From Hyphomicrobiales bacterium (lineage in GTDB: Bacteria > Pseudomonadota > Alphaproteobacteria > Rhizobiales > Beijerinckiaceae), in contig CANGIS010000010.1 of assembly GCA_947454055.1 (NCBI GenBank), positions 1 to 64,000 on the forward strand: a stretch of 64,000 bases of DNA, read 5' to 3'. Below, in pieces: positions 12,445 to 21,038 of the stretch; the stretch's first letter is position 1; every line of letters begins with the position of its first letter. The notes under the pieces were generated by a model. That model was not told the DNA's origin, ran no database searches, and saw nothing but the letters and a program-made list of their open reading frames with translations. The position numbers and the translations under genes were made by a program.

Positions 12445-13647
12445 TCTAACCCTTAACGCTTCCAGCACCCTGCGACCCGCATAGCCATCCGGCCGCAAGC
12501 CGTGTTTGTCCTGAAAATCGCGGATCGCTTCTCGTGTCCGCGATCCGATACGGCCATTGGGCTCGCCGACATCATAGCCCAGCGCCACAAGCTGCTCTTG
12601 CAATTGCACCCGCTGTTGAAGCCCTAAAATAGGATCATCCACCGGCCAAGCGGCACGAACCGGGCCGGCGCCATAAATCCGGTCCCCCAGCATGGCGACG
12701 CCCAGCGCATAGGCATCCGAATTGTTGTAGCGCTTGATCACATCGAAATTGTCCGTCACGAGAAACGCCGGACCGTCCGCCCCTGCGGGAAAAAACAGGT
12801 TGGCCTCCCCGCTTCTCGGCATGGCTTGACCATCGGCCCGCCTTACGCCCTGCCGCGTCCAATCGTCAAACACCAAGCGGGTCATATGGTAGTCAAAGCC
12901 ATGCGGAATGCTGACCTCGAACCCCCATGGTAATCCGGCCTGCCAGCCATTCAGCTTGAGATAATTGGCGGTGGATGCCAGCGCATCGGGCACATCGGTC
13001 CAGATGTCTTTCTTGCCGTCACCATCGAAATCAACGGCGAATTTCTGGAACGAGGACGGCATAAACTGCGTCTGCCCCATTGCCCCCGCCCAGGAGCCCT
13101 TGAAATCGGCCCTCGCGACATGGTGCTGTTGCAGGATGAGCAAGGCGCCGATCAACTCGTCGCGAAAATAGGTGCCGCGATAGCCGACCGAGGCCAAGGT
13201 GGCGAGCGATCGGATCACATCCTTGCCGCCAGTAAAGCCGCCGAAATTCGTCTCCATTCCCCAGACGCCTAAAATCACCGAGCGGTCGACGCCGTAGCGG
13301 TTTTCGATCGCATCCAGCGTGGAGGCATTGACGCCGGCCATTTTTGCACCGCGATCAAGGCGGTTGGCTGACGTTGCCGAGGCGAGATATTCCCAGATCG
13401 GCTTGACGAATTCGGATTGTTTCTTGGTCAGATCGACAACATCCTGATCCGGCGTTACTCCGGAAAGGGCGGCGGCAAACGTCTCATGGGTTACACCGCG
13501 CGCATGGGCCAAGGGCCATAGCCGGCCCAAAAATCCCTGAAATCCGCTTGAAGGAGCCGGTTTCGCCATGGGTGAGGCCGTGGCAACAGAACTGACACCC
13601 ATCAGCAAAAGAGCAAAAACAGCGGCAAAAGGAGTCAGGCGGGACAT
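12442..13647 (-). CDS. Lytic murein transglycosylase, MltB-like, with peptidoglycan-binding domain
   Basis: The precursor of about 401 residues begins with a signal peptide (MSRLTPFAAVFALLLMGVSS, likely cleavage after ATA) without a lipobox. The SLT_2 catalytic domain carries the glutamate in VWGMETNFGGFTGG and the motifs AGAMGQTQFMPSSF and DGDGKKDIW. A C-terminal peptidoglycan-binding domain follows (LQEQLVALGYDVGEPNGRIG, REAIRDFQDKHGL). It cleaves MurNAc-GlcNAc bonds giving 1,6-anhydro products, in the periplasm. The start at 13647 fits the signal peptide although the ribosome site is weak; a longer reading from 13749 adds a non-signal leader. Confidence 0.9.
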   Translation of the reverse strand: MSRLTPFAAVFALLLMGVSSVATASPMAKPAPSSGFQGFLGRLWPLAHARGVTHETFAAALSGVTPDQDVVDLTKKQSEFVKPIWEYLASATSANRLDRGAKMAGVNASTLDAIENRYGVDRSVILGVWGMETNFGGFTGGKDVIRSLATLASVGYRGTYFRDELIGALLILQQHHVARADFKGSWAGAMGQTQFMPSSFQKFAVDFDGDGKKDIWTDVPDALASTANYLKLNGWQAGLPWGFEVSIPHGFDYHMTRLVFDDWTRQGVRRADGQAMPRSGEANLFFPAGADGPAFLVTDNFDVIKRYNNSDAYALGVAMLGDRIYGAGPVRAAWPVDDPILGLQQRVQLQEQLVALGYDVGEPNGRIGSRTREAIRDFQDKHGLRPDGYAGRRVLEALRVR

Positions 13648-13831
13648 GGCGTTCTGCTTTGTGGGAAAAAATGACGAAACCATTGAGCCGCAAAATGGTT
13701 TATTTAGTCTTGATATCCCCTTCCCATCGGGTGATTGGCCGCCTGCCATTCCCCCGCACCGTGATTTGCGCTAAACGAAACCAAGCGCTCCGGCGTATGT
13801 GTCATTCGAGTTTCAAGCAAAAAGCTCCCCC

Positions 13832-14698
13832 ATGTCCAAAATTCGCAAAGCCGTGTTTCCCGTCGCAGGCCTTGGCACCCGCTTTTTGCCGGCCACAAAG
13901 GCCGTGCCCAAGGAAATGCTGCCCGTCGTGGACCGGCCCGTGATCCAGCATGTGGTCGACGAGGCGCGTGCTGCCGGCATCGAGCAGTTCATTTTCATCA
14001 CCGGACGCAACAAAGGCGCCATCGAAGACCATTTCGACATCGCCTATGAACTCGACCGGACGCTCAAGGAGCGCCATCGGACCGATGATCTCGCCGAACT
14101 GGCGCGGGATCTGCCGGCAGCCGGCATGACCAGCTTTACCCGCCAGCAAGAACCGCTCGGTCTAGGCCATGCGGTGTGGTGTGCGCGCGAGATGGTCGGC
14201 GACGAGCCCTTTGCCGTGTTATTGCCCGATATGCTGCATCAAAGTGCTATTCCGTGCCTCAAATCGATGATCGAGGCACAGGCCGAGCATGGTGGCAACA
14301 TGATTGGTGTCTATGAGGTGCCTTTCGAGGACACGCATCGCTACGGCATAGTCGATGTTGGCGATGGCCCCGCATCGGCACTGCCGATCCGTAAAATGGT
14401 AGAAAAGCCCAAACAGGGCACCTCGCCCTCCAATCTGGCAATTTCGGGCCGGTATATTCTGTCGCCGAAGATTTTTGAGCTGTTGGGAAACCAACCCCGC
14501 GGCACCGGCGGCGAAATCCAGCTCACCGATGCCATGGTAACCCTGCAGCAATCAGAGCCTTTTCATGCCCATGTCTTCAAGGGCCGGGTCCATGATACAG
14601 GGACAAAAATCGGCTTTCTGACGGCCAATATCGCCTACGCCCTCGAACGTGATGAGCTGGGCAGCGAATTACGGGCAGCCCTTCGCACTCTTCTATGA
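13832..14698 (+). CDS. galU: UTP-glucose-1-phosphate uridylyltransferase
   Basis: The 288-residue nucleotidyltransferase starts with the signature KAVFPVAGLGTRFLPATKA and PKEMLPVVDRPVIQHVVDEA, followed by FITGRNKGAIEDHFD, QEPLGLGHAVWCA, VLLPDM and KPKQGTSPSNLAISGRYIL. It makes UDP-glucose for exopolysaccharide, LPS and glucan synthesis. The ATG at 13832 fits the normal N-terminus. kpsF starts 13 bases after its stop, suggesting an operon for surface polysaccharide precursors. Confidence 0.97.
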   Translation: MSKIRKAVFPVAGLGTRFLPATKAVPKEMLPVVDRPVIQHVVDEARAAGIEQFIFITGRNKGAIEDHFDIAYELDRTLKERHRTDDLAELARDLPAAGMTSFTRQQEPLGLGHAVWCAREMVGDEPFAVLLPDMLHQSAIPCLKSMIEAQAEHGGNMIGVYEVPFEDTHRYGIVDVGDGPASALPIRKMVEKPKQGTSPSNLAISGRYILSPKIFELLGNQPRGTGGEIQLTDAMVTLQQSEPFHAHVFKGRVHDTGTKIGFLTANIAYALERDELGSELRAALRTLL

Positions 14699-14711
14699 TG
14701 GATAATTTCCT

Positions 14712-15683
14712 TTGAAACATGATCAAGCCACCCTTTCCGCCCGCCGGACGCTTTCGACCGAGGTTGAAGGACTAAATGCCCTCATGGAAGCGATGGAAGG
14801 CGAGCTCGGCTCTGCCTTCACCAAAGCCATTGATACGATTTTGGCTGCATCCGGCCGCGTTATTATTTCCGGCATGGGTAAATCGGGCCATGTCGGGCGC
14901 AAAATTGCGGCCACGCTGGCCTCGACAGGCACACCCGCCCATTTCGTCCACCCCGGCGAGGCAAGCCACGGCGATCTGGGCATGATCCAGCCCGATGATG
15001 TCATTCTGGCCATGTCATGGTCGGGTGAATCCTCCGAACTTGCCGATATCATCGCCTATGCGGAACGCGATCAGGTGACCCTTATTGCGATCACCTCCCA
15101 AGCCGAAAGCACGCTGGGCAAGGGGGCCGATATTTGTCTGGCCCTGCCGCGCGCCAAAGAGGCCTGCCCCAACGGGCTGGCACCCACGACATCAACGACG
15201 ATGCAGCTTGCTTTGGGAGATGCTCTCGCGGTCGCTCTACTGGAGAGCCGCGGCTTCACCAGTCAGGATTTCCGCCGCTACCATCCGGGCGGCAAGCTCG
15301 GCGCCCAATTGCGGCAGGTCCGCGCCGTCATGCACACGGGTGATCGCCTTCCGCTGATCCGTTCGGGTATGCCCATGTCGGAGGCCGTTCTTACCATCAG
15401 CGCCAAGGGGTTGGGTTGCGTCATCGTGACCAAGGCCGATGGCACGCTGGCGGGCCTTGTGACCGATGGCGATTTGCGCCGCCACATGGCGCCCGATCTG
15501 CTCGGAAGGTCGGTGGATGACATCATGACCCAATCGCCCAAAACCGTCTCTCCCGACACGCTGATCGCCGAGGCGCTCGAGATCATGGAAAGCCGGAAGA
15601 TCAGTTCGCTTCTGGTGGTGGAAGGAGCGAGGCCCGTGGGCCTCATCCATATTCTCGATCTGCTGCGGATCGGCGCTGCCTGA
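14712..15683 (+). CDS. kpsF: Arabinose-5-phosphate isomerase (KpsF/GutQ family)
   Basis: The 323-residue protein has a sugar isomerase domain (VIISGMGKSGHVGRKIAATLASTGTPA, HGDLGMIQPDDVILAMSWSGES, PTTSTTMQLALGDALAVALL) followed by two CBS domains (from about residue 210). It converts ribulose-5-phosphate to arabinose-5-phosphate, the precursor of KDO. Translation most plausibly begins at the TTG at 14712: an in-frame stop lies nine bases upstream and the first ATG (at about residue 25) would cut into the conserved N-terminal helix. The TTG and the lack of a clear ribosome site suggest coupling to galU. Its stop abuts the convergent hemH stop. Confidence 0.93.
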   Translation: MKHDQATLSARRTLSTEVEGLNALMEAMEGELGSAFTKAIDTILAASGRVIISGMGKSGHVGRKIAATLASTGTPAHFVHPGEASHGDLGMIQPDDVILAMSWSGESSELADIIAYAERDQVTLIAITSQAESTLGKGADICLALPRAKEACPNGLAPTTSTTMQLALGDALAVALLESRGFTSQDFRRYHPGGKLGAQLRQVRAVMHTGDRLPLIRSGMPMSEAVLTISAKGLGCVIVTKADGTLAGLVTDGDLRRHMAPDLLGRSVDDIMTQSPKTVSPDTLIAEALEIMESRKISSLLVVEGARPVGLIHILDLLRIGAA

Positions 15684-16745
15684 TCAGATCCAGCCTTGCA
15701 ATTCGCGCAAGACCACCTGTTCGATAACATCGATGCCGGGCTCGGAATCGTTCAAGCACGGCACATAGGCGAACTTCTCGCCGCCGTGATGCATGAAATG
15801 TTCGCAGTTTTCGCCTTCAATTTCCTCAAGCGTTTCAAGGCAATCAGCCGCAAAGCCCGGCGCAATCACCAGCACCTTCTTGATGCCCTTGGCGGGCAGT
15901 TCGCCCATCGTGTCGATCAGATAGGGCTTTAACCACTCCTCCGTCCCGAAGCGAGATTGGAAGCAGACCATGAATTTTTCCTTTGAAAGCCCCAAGGCCT
16001 CGCGCAGAAGGCGGCCGGTCTTCATGCATTGGCAATGATAGGGGTCGCCCTTCATCAGATAGGATTTTGGCACGCCATGGAACGAGGCTACGATCAAATC
16101 CGGCTCGAAATCGAGCGTCGCCTGTTTTTCCCGAATGGACGTCACGAGCGAGGCGATATAGGCCGGATCATCATGCCAAGGCGCTGCCACACGCACCGCA
16201 GGCTGCCAGCGCATGGTCATCAGCGTTTCAAAAGCCTTGTCGCACGCCGTGGCCGTGGTTGCCGCACATGATTGCGGGTAGAGTGGCACGAGCAAAATCC
16301 GGTCACAGCCTTCCGCTTGCAAGGCCTTGATCCGCTCCGGCGTTGAAGGATTGCCATAACGCATTCCCCAATCCACCACGATCCGGTCATCCACCCCTTT
16401 CAGCCGCTCTGCGAGCTTTTCGGCCTGCGCGCGGGTGATGGTTTTGAGCGGGCTCTCATTGCGCTCTTTGTTCCAGATCGTATCATAATCCTTGCCTTTG
16501 CGGCCCGGACGAACCGTCAGGATAATGAGATTGAGGATCGGCCACCACAACCAGCGCGATACTTCGATCACCCGTCGATCCGACAAAAACTCCTTCAGAT
16601 AGCGACGCATCGACCAGTAGTCTGTTGCGTCGGGCGTACCCAGATTGAGCAGTAAAACGCCAATCTTGCCCAGTTTCACCGGCGGGTGATCGCTCGGAAG
16701 CCTAACCTCGGCGCGGTGGGCAACAGGTCGTAACATCTCAGTCAT
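15684..16745 (-). CDS. hemH: Ferrochelatase
   Basis: About 353 residues. Motifs are KIGVLLLNLGTPDATDYWSM, VDWGMRYGNPSTPERI, RILLVPLYPQSCAATTATAC, the active-site histidine in VASFHGVPKSYLMKGDPYHCQCM, CFQSRFGTEEWLKPY, and VLVIAPGFAADCLETLEEI. It inserts ferrous iron into protoporphyrin IX in the last step of heme synthesis. ATGs at 16757 and 16745 are both possible; I prefer 16745 because an AGG lies eight bases ahead. The cysteines in PYHCQCM and near the C-terminus (GFAADCLE, GENCEH) could support a 2Fe-2S cluster, as in other alphaproteobacterial ferrochelatases. Confidence 0.96.
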   Translation of the reverse strand: MTEMLRPVAHRAEVRLPSDHPPVKLGKIGVLLLNLGTPDATDYWSMRRYLKEFLSDRRVIEVSRWLWWPILNLIILTVRPGRKGKDYDTIWNKERNESPLKTITRAQAEKLAERLKGVDDRIVVDWGMRYGNPSTPERIKALQAEGCDRILLVPLYPQSCAATTATACDKAFETLMTMRWQPAVRVAAPWHDDPAYIASLVTSIREKQATLDFEPDLIVASFHGVPKSYLMKGDPYHCQCMKTGRLLREALGLSKEKFMVCFQSRFGTEEWLKPYLIDTMGELPAKGIKKVLVIAPGFAADCLETLEEIEGENCEHFMHHGGEKFAYVPCLNDSEPGIDVIEQVVLRELQGWI

Positions 16746-16993
16746 CAGAAACCTCATTCAGGCAGTGCTATGGTTAGGATACGGGTCCGGCCCCTATTGG
16801 ATCGTCAAGAGCGCGATTTAGCCGCCAATGGCAAGCTTTTCTGACAGGGATGAGCAAGATCTGCTAGACCCGAGCAGGCCGGTTCTGGTCGCAACGGCAA
16901 GGGGATGATTTGACCCGACAAGCCGGTTTCAAACGCTTGCGCTGGGCACAAGATCGCGATACGTCGTAAGAGACTGAACATGAGGATAAGACG

Positions 16994-17230
16994 ATGGCCA
17001 AATCCAGCCGGATCAATGTCAAGAACCTGCTTACGCTGATCAGCGTTGGCATTCTGGTTGGCACCGAGTTTATCGGCGTGGCGATTGCGGCCGGCTGGGC
17101 GATTGCAGGCCTGTTTCAGCTGGGCAACACCATTGCCCTTGTCTTGATGGTGGCCTTCGGCATGGTCAGCCTTTACGCCCTGTTCGAATTCATGAAACGC
17201 GCTGTTTCACTCGAACCTGTCCGCGGCTGA
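16994..17230 (+). CDS. Small hypothetical inner-membrane protein
   Basis: A 78-residue protein with two predicted membrane spans (about residues 12-34, LLTLISVGILVGTEFIGVAI, and 42-66) and short basic ends (MAKSSRINVKN at the start, FMKRAV near the end). GAGGATAAG gives a plausible ribosome site. I recognise no family; the arrangement resembles conserved short membrane proteins found in Hyphomicrobiales. It lies just ahead of the Zur box but on its upstream side, so it is probably not part of the zinc operon. Confidence 0.65.
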   Translation: MAKSSRINVKNLLTLISVGILVGTEFIGVAIAAGWAIAGLFQLGNTIALVLMVAFGMVSLYALFEFMKRAVSLEPVRG

Positions 17231-17249
17231 GGCCGAACGCTGCTGATTT

Positions 17250-17269
17250 TGTAATGTTATAATATTACA
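17250..17269. promoter_or_regulatory. Zur-type operator
   Basis: A 20-base near-perfect palindrome made of TGTAAT, GTTATAAT and ATTACA, followed by TTTC, lies 66 bases upstream of the His-rich gene at 17335. It resembles the alphaproteobacterial Zur box (ATGTTATAnTATAACAT type). The AT-rich centre stands out from the surrounding GC-rich sequence. It would repress the zinc uptake genes downstream under zinc-replete conditions. Confidence 0.75.
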
Positions 17270-17334
17270 TTTCTCTTTCGACCCCGCGGTCGAAGTGGTA
17301 GTCAATCAACCTCCGATACCGGTTGATGACCAGC

Positions 17335-17535
17335 ATGTCCCACACCCACTCCCATCATAGCCATTCCGATTCGTCCCATTCCCATCACGCCCATTCTCAT
17401 CACGTCCATTTTCATGCGCCTTCGCGCACGGCAAAGGGCCGTTCGCTGATGCAGTTGTCCGTCTCGGCGCGGCTTTTGGGGGCAGGTATTTTGGCCGCCA
17501 TCCTTTGGATGGCTGTGCTGGCGGTGATGCTATGA
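17335..17535 (+). CDS. Small histidine-rich single-span membrane protein of the znu locus
   Basis: A 66-residue protein. Thirteen of its first 27 residues are histidine, arranged as HS/HH repeats, followed by a basic linker (SRTAKGRSLM) and one hydrophobic segment near the C-terminus (LLGAGILAAILWMAVLAVML). It overlaps the znuC start by four bases (ATGA), which argues for translation as the first gene of the operon. The histidine tract is a likely zinc-binding segment on one face of the inner membrane. An ATG at 17326 is an alternative start; neither has a strong ribosome site. I know no named family; the role is inferred. Confidence 0.75.
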   Translation: MSHTHSHHSHSDSSHSHHAHSHHVHFHAPSRTAKGRSLMQLSVSARLLGAGILAAILWMAVLAVML

Positions 17536-18281
17536 ACAATCCACGTTCCAATGCCATCCATCTTCACGATCTGACCCTTGGTTATGACCGGCATCCTGCT
17601 GTGCACCATCTCGACGGTTGTTTTAAGGCGGGCAGCTTAACCGCCATTATCGGCCCGAATGGCGCGGGCAAATCGACCCTCTTGAAAGCACTTGCTGGCA
17701 CGTTACGGCCCTTAAGCGGTTCACTTTCCATCCCCTCGCACGACAGGCGGATCGCCTATTTGCCGCAATCAGCCGAGATCGATCGTGATTTTCCCATATC
17801 GGTCGAGGATCTCGTGGCGATGGGACTATGGCGCAAGACCGGCCCCTTCGGGACGGTTGCCAGACAGGACCGTGCGGCCATCGGCCATGCGCTTGATAGC
17901 GTTGGCCTTGCTGGTTTCGAGGACCGCATCGTTGGCACGCTGTCGGGTGGACAGATGCAGCGCGTTCTGTTTGCACGCCTGATGCTGCAAGATGCCGAAA
18001 TCATCCTGATCGACGAACCTTTTGCCGCCATCGATACCAAAACGGTGCAAGACCTGATGCAGCTTGTGCGGCACTGGCACGGCGAGGGACGTACCATTTT
18101 AGCCGTATTGCACGACATGAATGTGGTTTCCGAGTTTTTTCCCGATTGCCTGATGATCGCGCGTGAACCTGTGGCTTGGGGCAAGACTTCGGACGTGTTG
18201 ACCCCAGCCCATCTTGCCAAAGCCCGGGCTATGATCGAGGCCAATGATCCCCACGCCGATTTTTGCGAGCGGGCCGCATAA
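17532..18281 (+). CDS. znuC: Zinc ABC transporter, ATP-binding protein
   Basis: A 249-residue ABC ATPase with Walker A IIGPNGAGKSTLLKAL (about residue 37), Q-loop AYLPQSAEIDR, signature LSGGQMQRVLFAR, Walker B IILIDEPFAAID and switch histidine AVLHDMN. It belongs to the metal-chelate ABC group energising ZnuB. Its start overlaps the His-rich gene and its TAA overlaps the ATG of znuB, indicating a single transcript under the Zur box. Manganese transport is possible by family alone, but the operator points to zinc. Confidence 0.9.
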   Translation: MNNPRSNAIHLHDLTLGYDRHPAVHHLDGCFKAGSLTAIIGPNGAGKSTLLKALAGTLRPLSGSLSIPSHDRRIAYLPQSAEIDRDFPISVEDLVAMGLWRKTGPFGTVARQDRAAIGHALDSVGLAGFEDRIVGTLSGGQMQRVLFARLMLQDAEIILIDEPFAAIDTKTVQDLMQLVRHWHGEGRTILAVLHDMNVVSEFFPDCLMIAREPVAWGKTSDVLTPAHLAKARAMIEANDPHADFCERAA

Positions 18282-19162
18282 TGGTCATGACCACCCTTTA
18301 TGATCTTGTCATCGGTCCCTTTGTCGAATTTGCCTTTATGCGGCGGGCGCTGGTAGGCGCTGTCGCTCTGTCACTGGGCGCAGGTCCGATTGGCGTGTTC
18401 TTGATGCTGCGCCGCATGAGTCTGGTCGGTGACGCCATGGCACATGCCATTTTGCCGGGGGCAGCCCTTGGCTACCTCATCGCCGGACTCTCGCTGGGCT
18501 TTATGACGGCAGGCGGATTGATCGCAGGCTTTGTGGTTGCCCTGCTCGCAGGGCTCGTTACCCGCGTGACCGTTCTGAAAGAAGATGCAGCGCTTGCCTC
18601 GTTCTACCTGATCTCGCTGGCGGGCGGTGTCGTGCTGGTGTCGTTGCGCGGATCCAATGTGGATCTGCTTCATGTCCTCTTCGGCTCAGTGCTGGCGCTG
18701 GACGACCCGACCTTGCTGCTCTTGGCAGCCACCGCCACGATCAGCCTTGTTGCCTTGGCGGTGCTCTATCGCCCGCTGGTGCTGGAATGTGTCGACTCGC
18801 TCTTTTTGCGAACCGTCAGTCGGAGCGGGGGAGCAACCCATCTCGGCTTTCTCGCACTGGTCGTGCTCAATCTGGTCGCAGGCTTTCATGCGCTCGGCAC
18901 GCTGCTCTCGGTCGGCCTGATGATGCTGCCCGCTTTCGCCGCCCGCTTCTGGAGTACGACGCTGGAGGGCATGATGATGTGCGCGACCGGCATCGGAATC
19001 CTGTCCAGTGCCATCGGAATCATGCTTTCTTATCATTTAAGCACGCCAACAGGGCCTACCATTATTCTAACGACTGGCCTTATTTATCTCATATCCCTTC
19101 TGATCGGCCTCAAAAATGGCCTGTTGCTGCGCCTCCTGCCGCGCAAACATCTGGTCGGCTGA
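18281..19162 (+). CDS. znuB: Zinc ABC transporter, permease
   Basis: A 293-residue polytopic permease of the ABC-3 family. It includes the motifs FMRRALVGAVALSLGAGPIGVFLMLRRMSLVGDAMAHAILPG (N-terminal third), EDAALASFYLISLAGGVVLVS, and ALGTLLSVGLMMLPAFAARF, with about eight hydrophobic segments. It forms the membrane channel for the metal captured by ZnuA. The ATG overlaps the znuC stop (TAATG) and its TGA overlaps the znuA ATG. Confidence 0.92.
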   Translation: MVMTTLYDLVIGPFVEFAFMRRALVGAVALSLGAGPIGVFLMLRRMSLVGDAMAHAILPGAALGYLIAGLSLGFMTAGGLIAGFVVALLAGLVTRVTVLKEDAALASFYLISLAGGVVLVSLRGSNVDLLHVLFGSVLALDDPTLLLLAATATISLVALAVLYRPLVLECVDSLFLRTVSRSGGATHLGFLALVVLNLVAGFHALGTLLSVGLMMLPAFAARFWSTTLEGMMMCATGIGILSSAIGIMLSYHLSTPTGPTIILTTGLIYLISLLIGLKNGLLLRLLPRKHLVG

Positions 19163-20043
19163 TGATACGCCTCCTCATCCTGATCGGGCTTTTGGTGGGA
19201 TGGTTTGAACCGGTCCACGCCACCGAACCGGTCCGAATTGTCACCAGCTTTTCAATTTTAAGCGACATCGTCCAACAGATCGGCGGAGAACGGGTAGTGG
19301 TCGACACCCTCATCGGCCCCGAAGAAGATGCCCATATGTTCGATCCGGCCCCCAAAGATGCCGCCCGGATCGCCGCCGCAAAACTATTGGTTATCAATGG
19401 GTTGGGCTTTGAAGGGTGGATCGACCGGTTGATTAAAGCGTCGGGTGGATCGCCTTATCTCGTTATCGCCTCCGACGGAATTGCATCCCATCGCGCTACA
19501 ATCGACGGTCGAAATATCATTGACCCGCACGCTTGGCAGGACGTCGGCAATGTCAGGCTTTATGCCGAAAATATCGCAAAAGCGTTGATTTTGATCGATC
19601 CAGAAGGCGAAAACACCTATAAAAATCAATTATCGCGTTACGATGCCGATCTCGTAACCCTTGATCGCGAAATCCGGACAGACCTTGCTAAAATTCCGTC
19701 AGATCGCCGCAAAATCGTCACCACTCATGATGCGTTTGGCTATTTTTCCCGCGCTTATGGGGTTGAAATGATGGCACCGCAGGGTGTTTCAACGGAATCC
19801 GAACCCTCCGCCAAAGATGTCGCGCGCATCATTCGGCAGATAAAAGCCGACCATATCCCCGCAGTTTTCCTCGAAAACATCTCCGACCCGCGTTTAGCGG
19901 AAAGAATTGCATCCGAATCTGGAGCCAAACTGGGCGGAAAACTCTACTCCGATGCACTTTCCCGCGAAAAGGCGCCGGCGGGGACTTACATCGCGATGAT
20001 GAAAACCAATATAAGGGAACTGACCAGGGCGCTGATGCCGTAG
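19162..20043 (+). CDS. znuA: Zinc ABC transporter, substrate-binding protein
   Basis: The 293-residue precursor starts with a signal peptide (MIRLLILIGLLVGWFEPVHA) and mature TEPVRIVTSFSILSDIV. Metal ligands typical of the cluster 9 family are visible: histidines in DAHMFDPAP, IDPHAWQD and TTHDAFGYFSRAYG, and a late acidic ligand in GGKLYSDALS. It lacks the long His-rich loop of many ZnuA proteins; the small His-rich protein at the start of the operon may replace that function. The ATG overlaps the znuB stop. Confidence 0.9.
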   Translation: MIRLLILIGLLVGWFEPVHATEPVRIVTSFSILSDIVQQIGGERVVVDTLIGPEEDAHMFDPAPKDAARIAAAKLLVINGLGFEGWIDRLIKASGGSPYLVIASDGIASHRATIDGRNIIDPHAWQDVGNVRLYAENIAKALILIDPEGENTYKNQLSRYDADLVTLDREIRTDLAKIPSDRRKIVTTHDAFGYFSRAYGVEMMAPQGVSTESEPSAKDVARIIRQIKADHIPAVFLENISDPRLAERIASESGAKLGGKLYSDALSREKAPAGTYIAMMKTNIRELTRALMP

Positions 20044-20078
20044 TCCGGCCCGCCAAACCTTTCCGTCCGGAGAACCCT

Positions 20079-21038
20079 ATGTCCGAAAAAATTCCTGTCA
20101 CCGTGCTCACCGGCTATCTCGGGGCGGGCAAGACAACGCTCTTGAACCGCATCCTAACCGAGCCGCACGGCAAGAAATTTGCCGTCATTGTCAATGAGTT
20201 CGGCGAAATCGGCATCGACAATGATCTCGTCGTCGGTGCGGATGAAGAAGTCTTCGAAATGAACAATGGCTGCATTTGCTGCACGGTGCGCGGTGATCTG
20301 ATCCGCATCATCGAAGGTTTGATGAAGCGCAAGGGCAAATTCGACGCCATCATCGTGGAAACCACCGGCCTCGCCGATCCTGCCCCCGTCGCCCAAACCT
20401 TTTTCGTCGACGAGGATGTGTCCGCCCGCGCGCGGCTCGACGCCGTCATCACCGTTGTCGACGCTCGCTGGCTGAAAGATCAGCTCAAAGACGCTCCGGA
20501 AGTTAAAAACCAGATCGCTTTTGCCGATGTCATCGTGCTGAACAAGATAGATCTCGTCAGTGGGGAAGAACTCGCCGACGTCGAGAAAAGCATCCGTTCG
20601 ATCAATGCCTATGCCACCATCCACAAGACAACGCGCTCAGCCGTATCACTGGACGCGGTGCTCGGCAAAAACGCGTTTGATCTTGATCGCATTCTCGATA
20701 TAGCGCCCGAATTCCTTGAAGATGTGCATGTTCATCACGATGACACGATGCAGTCCGTTGCTCTCACCTTGTCCGGCGAAATCGATCCTGAAAAATTCAT
20801 GCCGTGGATCAACGAGTTTACGCAGGCCGAGGGGCCAAATATCCTTCGCTGCAAAGGAATTCTCGCTTTTAAAGACGAACCCAAGCGCTTCGTTTTCCAA
20901 GGCGTTCATATGATTTTGGATGGCGATCTCCAGCGCGAATGGAAGCCTGACGAAGTACGTCAGTCCAAAATGGTCTTTATTGGCCATCATCTTAACCGCG
21001 CGGCGATTGAGAAGGCCGTTGAGGCGTGCCGCGTATGA
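20079..21038 (+). CDS. CobW/COG0523 family GTPase (putative zinc chaperone)
   Basis: A 319-residue P-loop GTPase. It has Walker A TGYLGAGKTTLLNRIL, the CXCC metal-binding motif in NNGCICCTVRGDL (residues about 65-78), the ETTGLADP segment, NKID as guanine-specificity motif, a histidine-bearing stretch DVHVHHDDTM, and a CobW C-terminal domain (FKDEPKRFVFQGVHMILDG). Several COG0523 proteins deliver zinc to client enzymes and are Zur-regulated. Here the gene follows znuA by 35 bases with GGAGAA as ribosome site and overlaps the WD40 gene, so it is most likely part of the zinc operon rather than a cobalamin gene. Confidence 0.9.
   Translation: MSEKIPVTVLTGYLGAGKTTLLNRILTEPHGKKFAVIVNEFGEIGIDNDLVVGADEEVFEMNNGCICCTVRGDLIRIIEGLMKRKGKFDAIIVETTGLADPAPVAQTFFVDEDVSARARLDAVITVVDARWLKDQLKDAPEVKNQIAFADVIVLNKIDLVSGEELADVEKSIRSINAYATIHKTTRSAVSLDAVLGKNAFDLDRILDIAPEFLEDVHVHHDDTMQSVALTLSGEIDPEKFMPWINEFTQAEGPNILRCKGILAFKDEPKRFVFQGVHMILDGDLQREWKPDEVRQSKMVFIGHHLNRAAIEKAVEACRV

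Noticed and set aside
14712-14780. Moving the kpsF start to the first ATG
   Set aside because: It would remove 24 conserved-looking residues; the in-frame TTG with an upstream stop explains the frame better.
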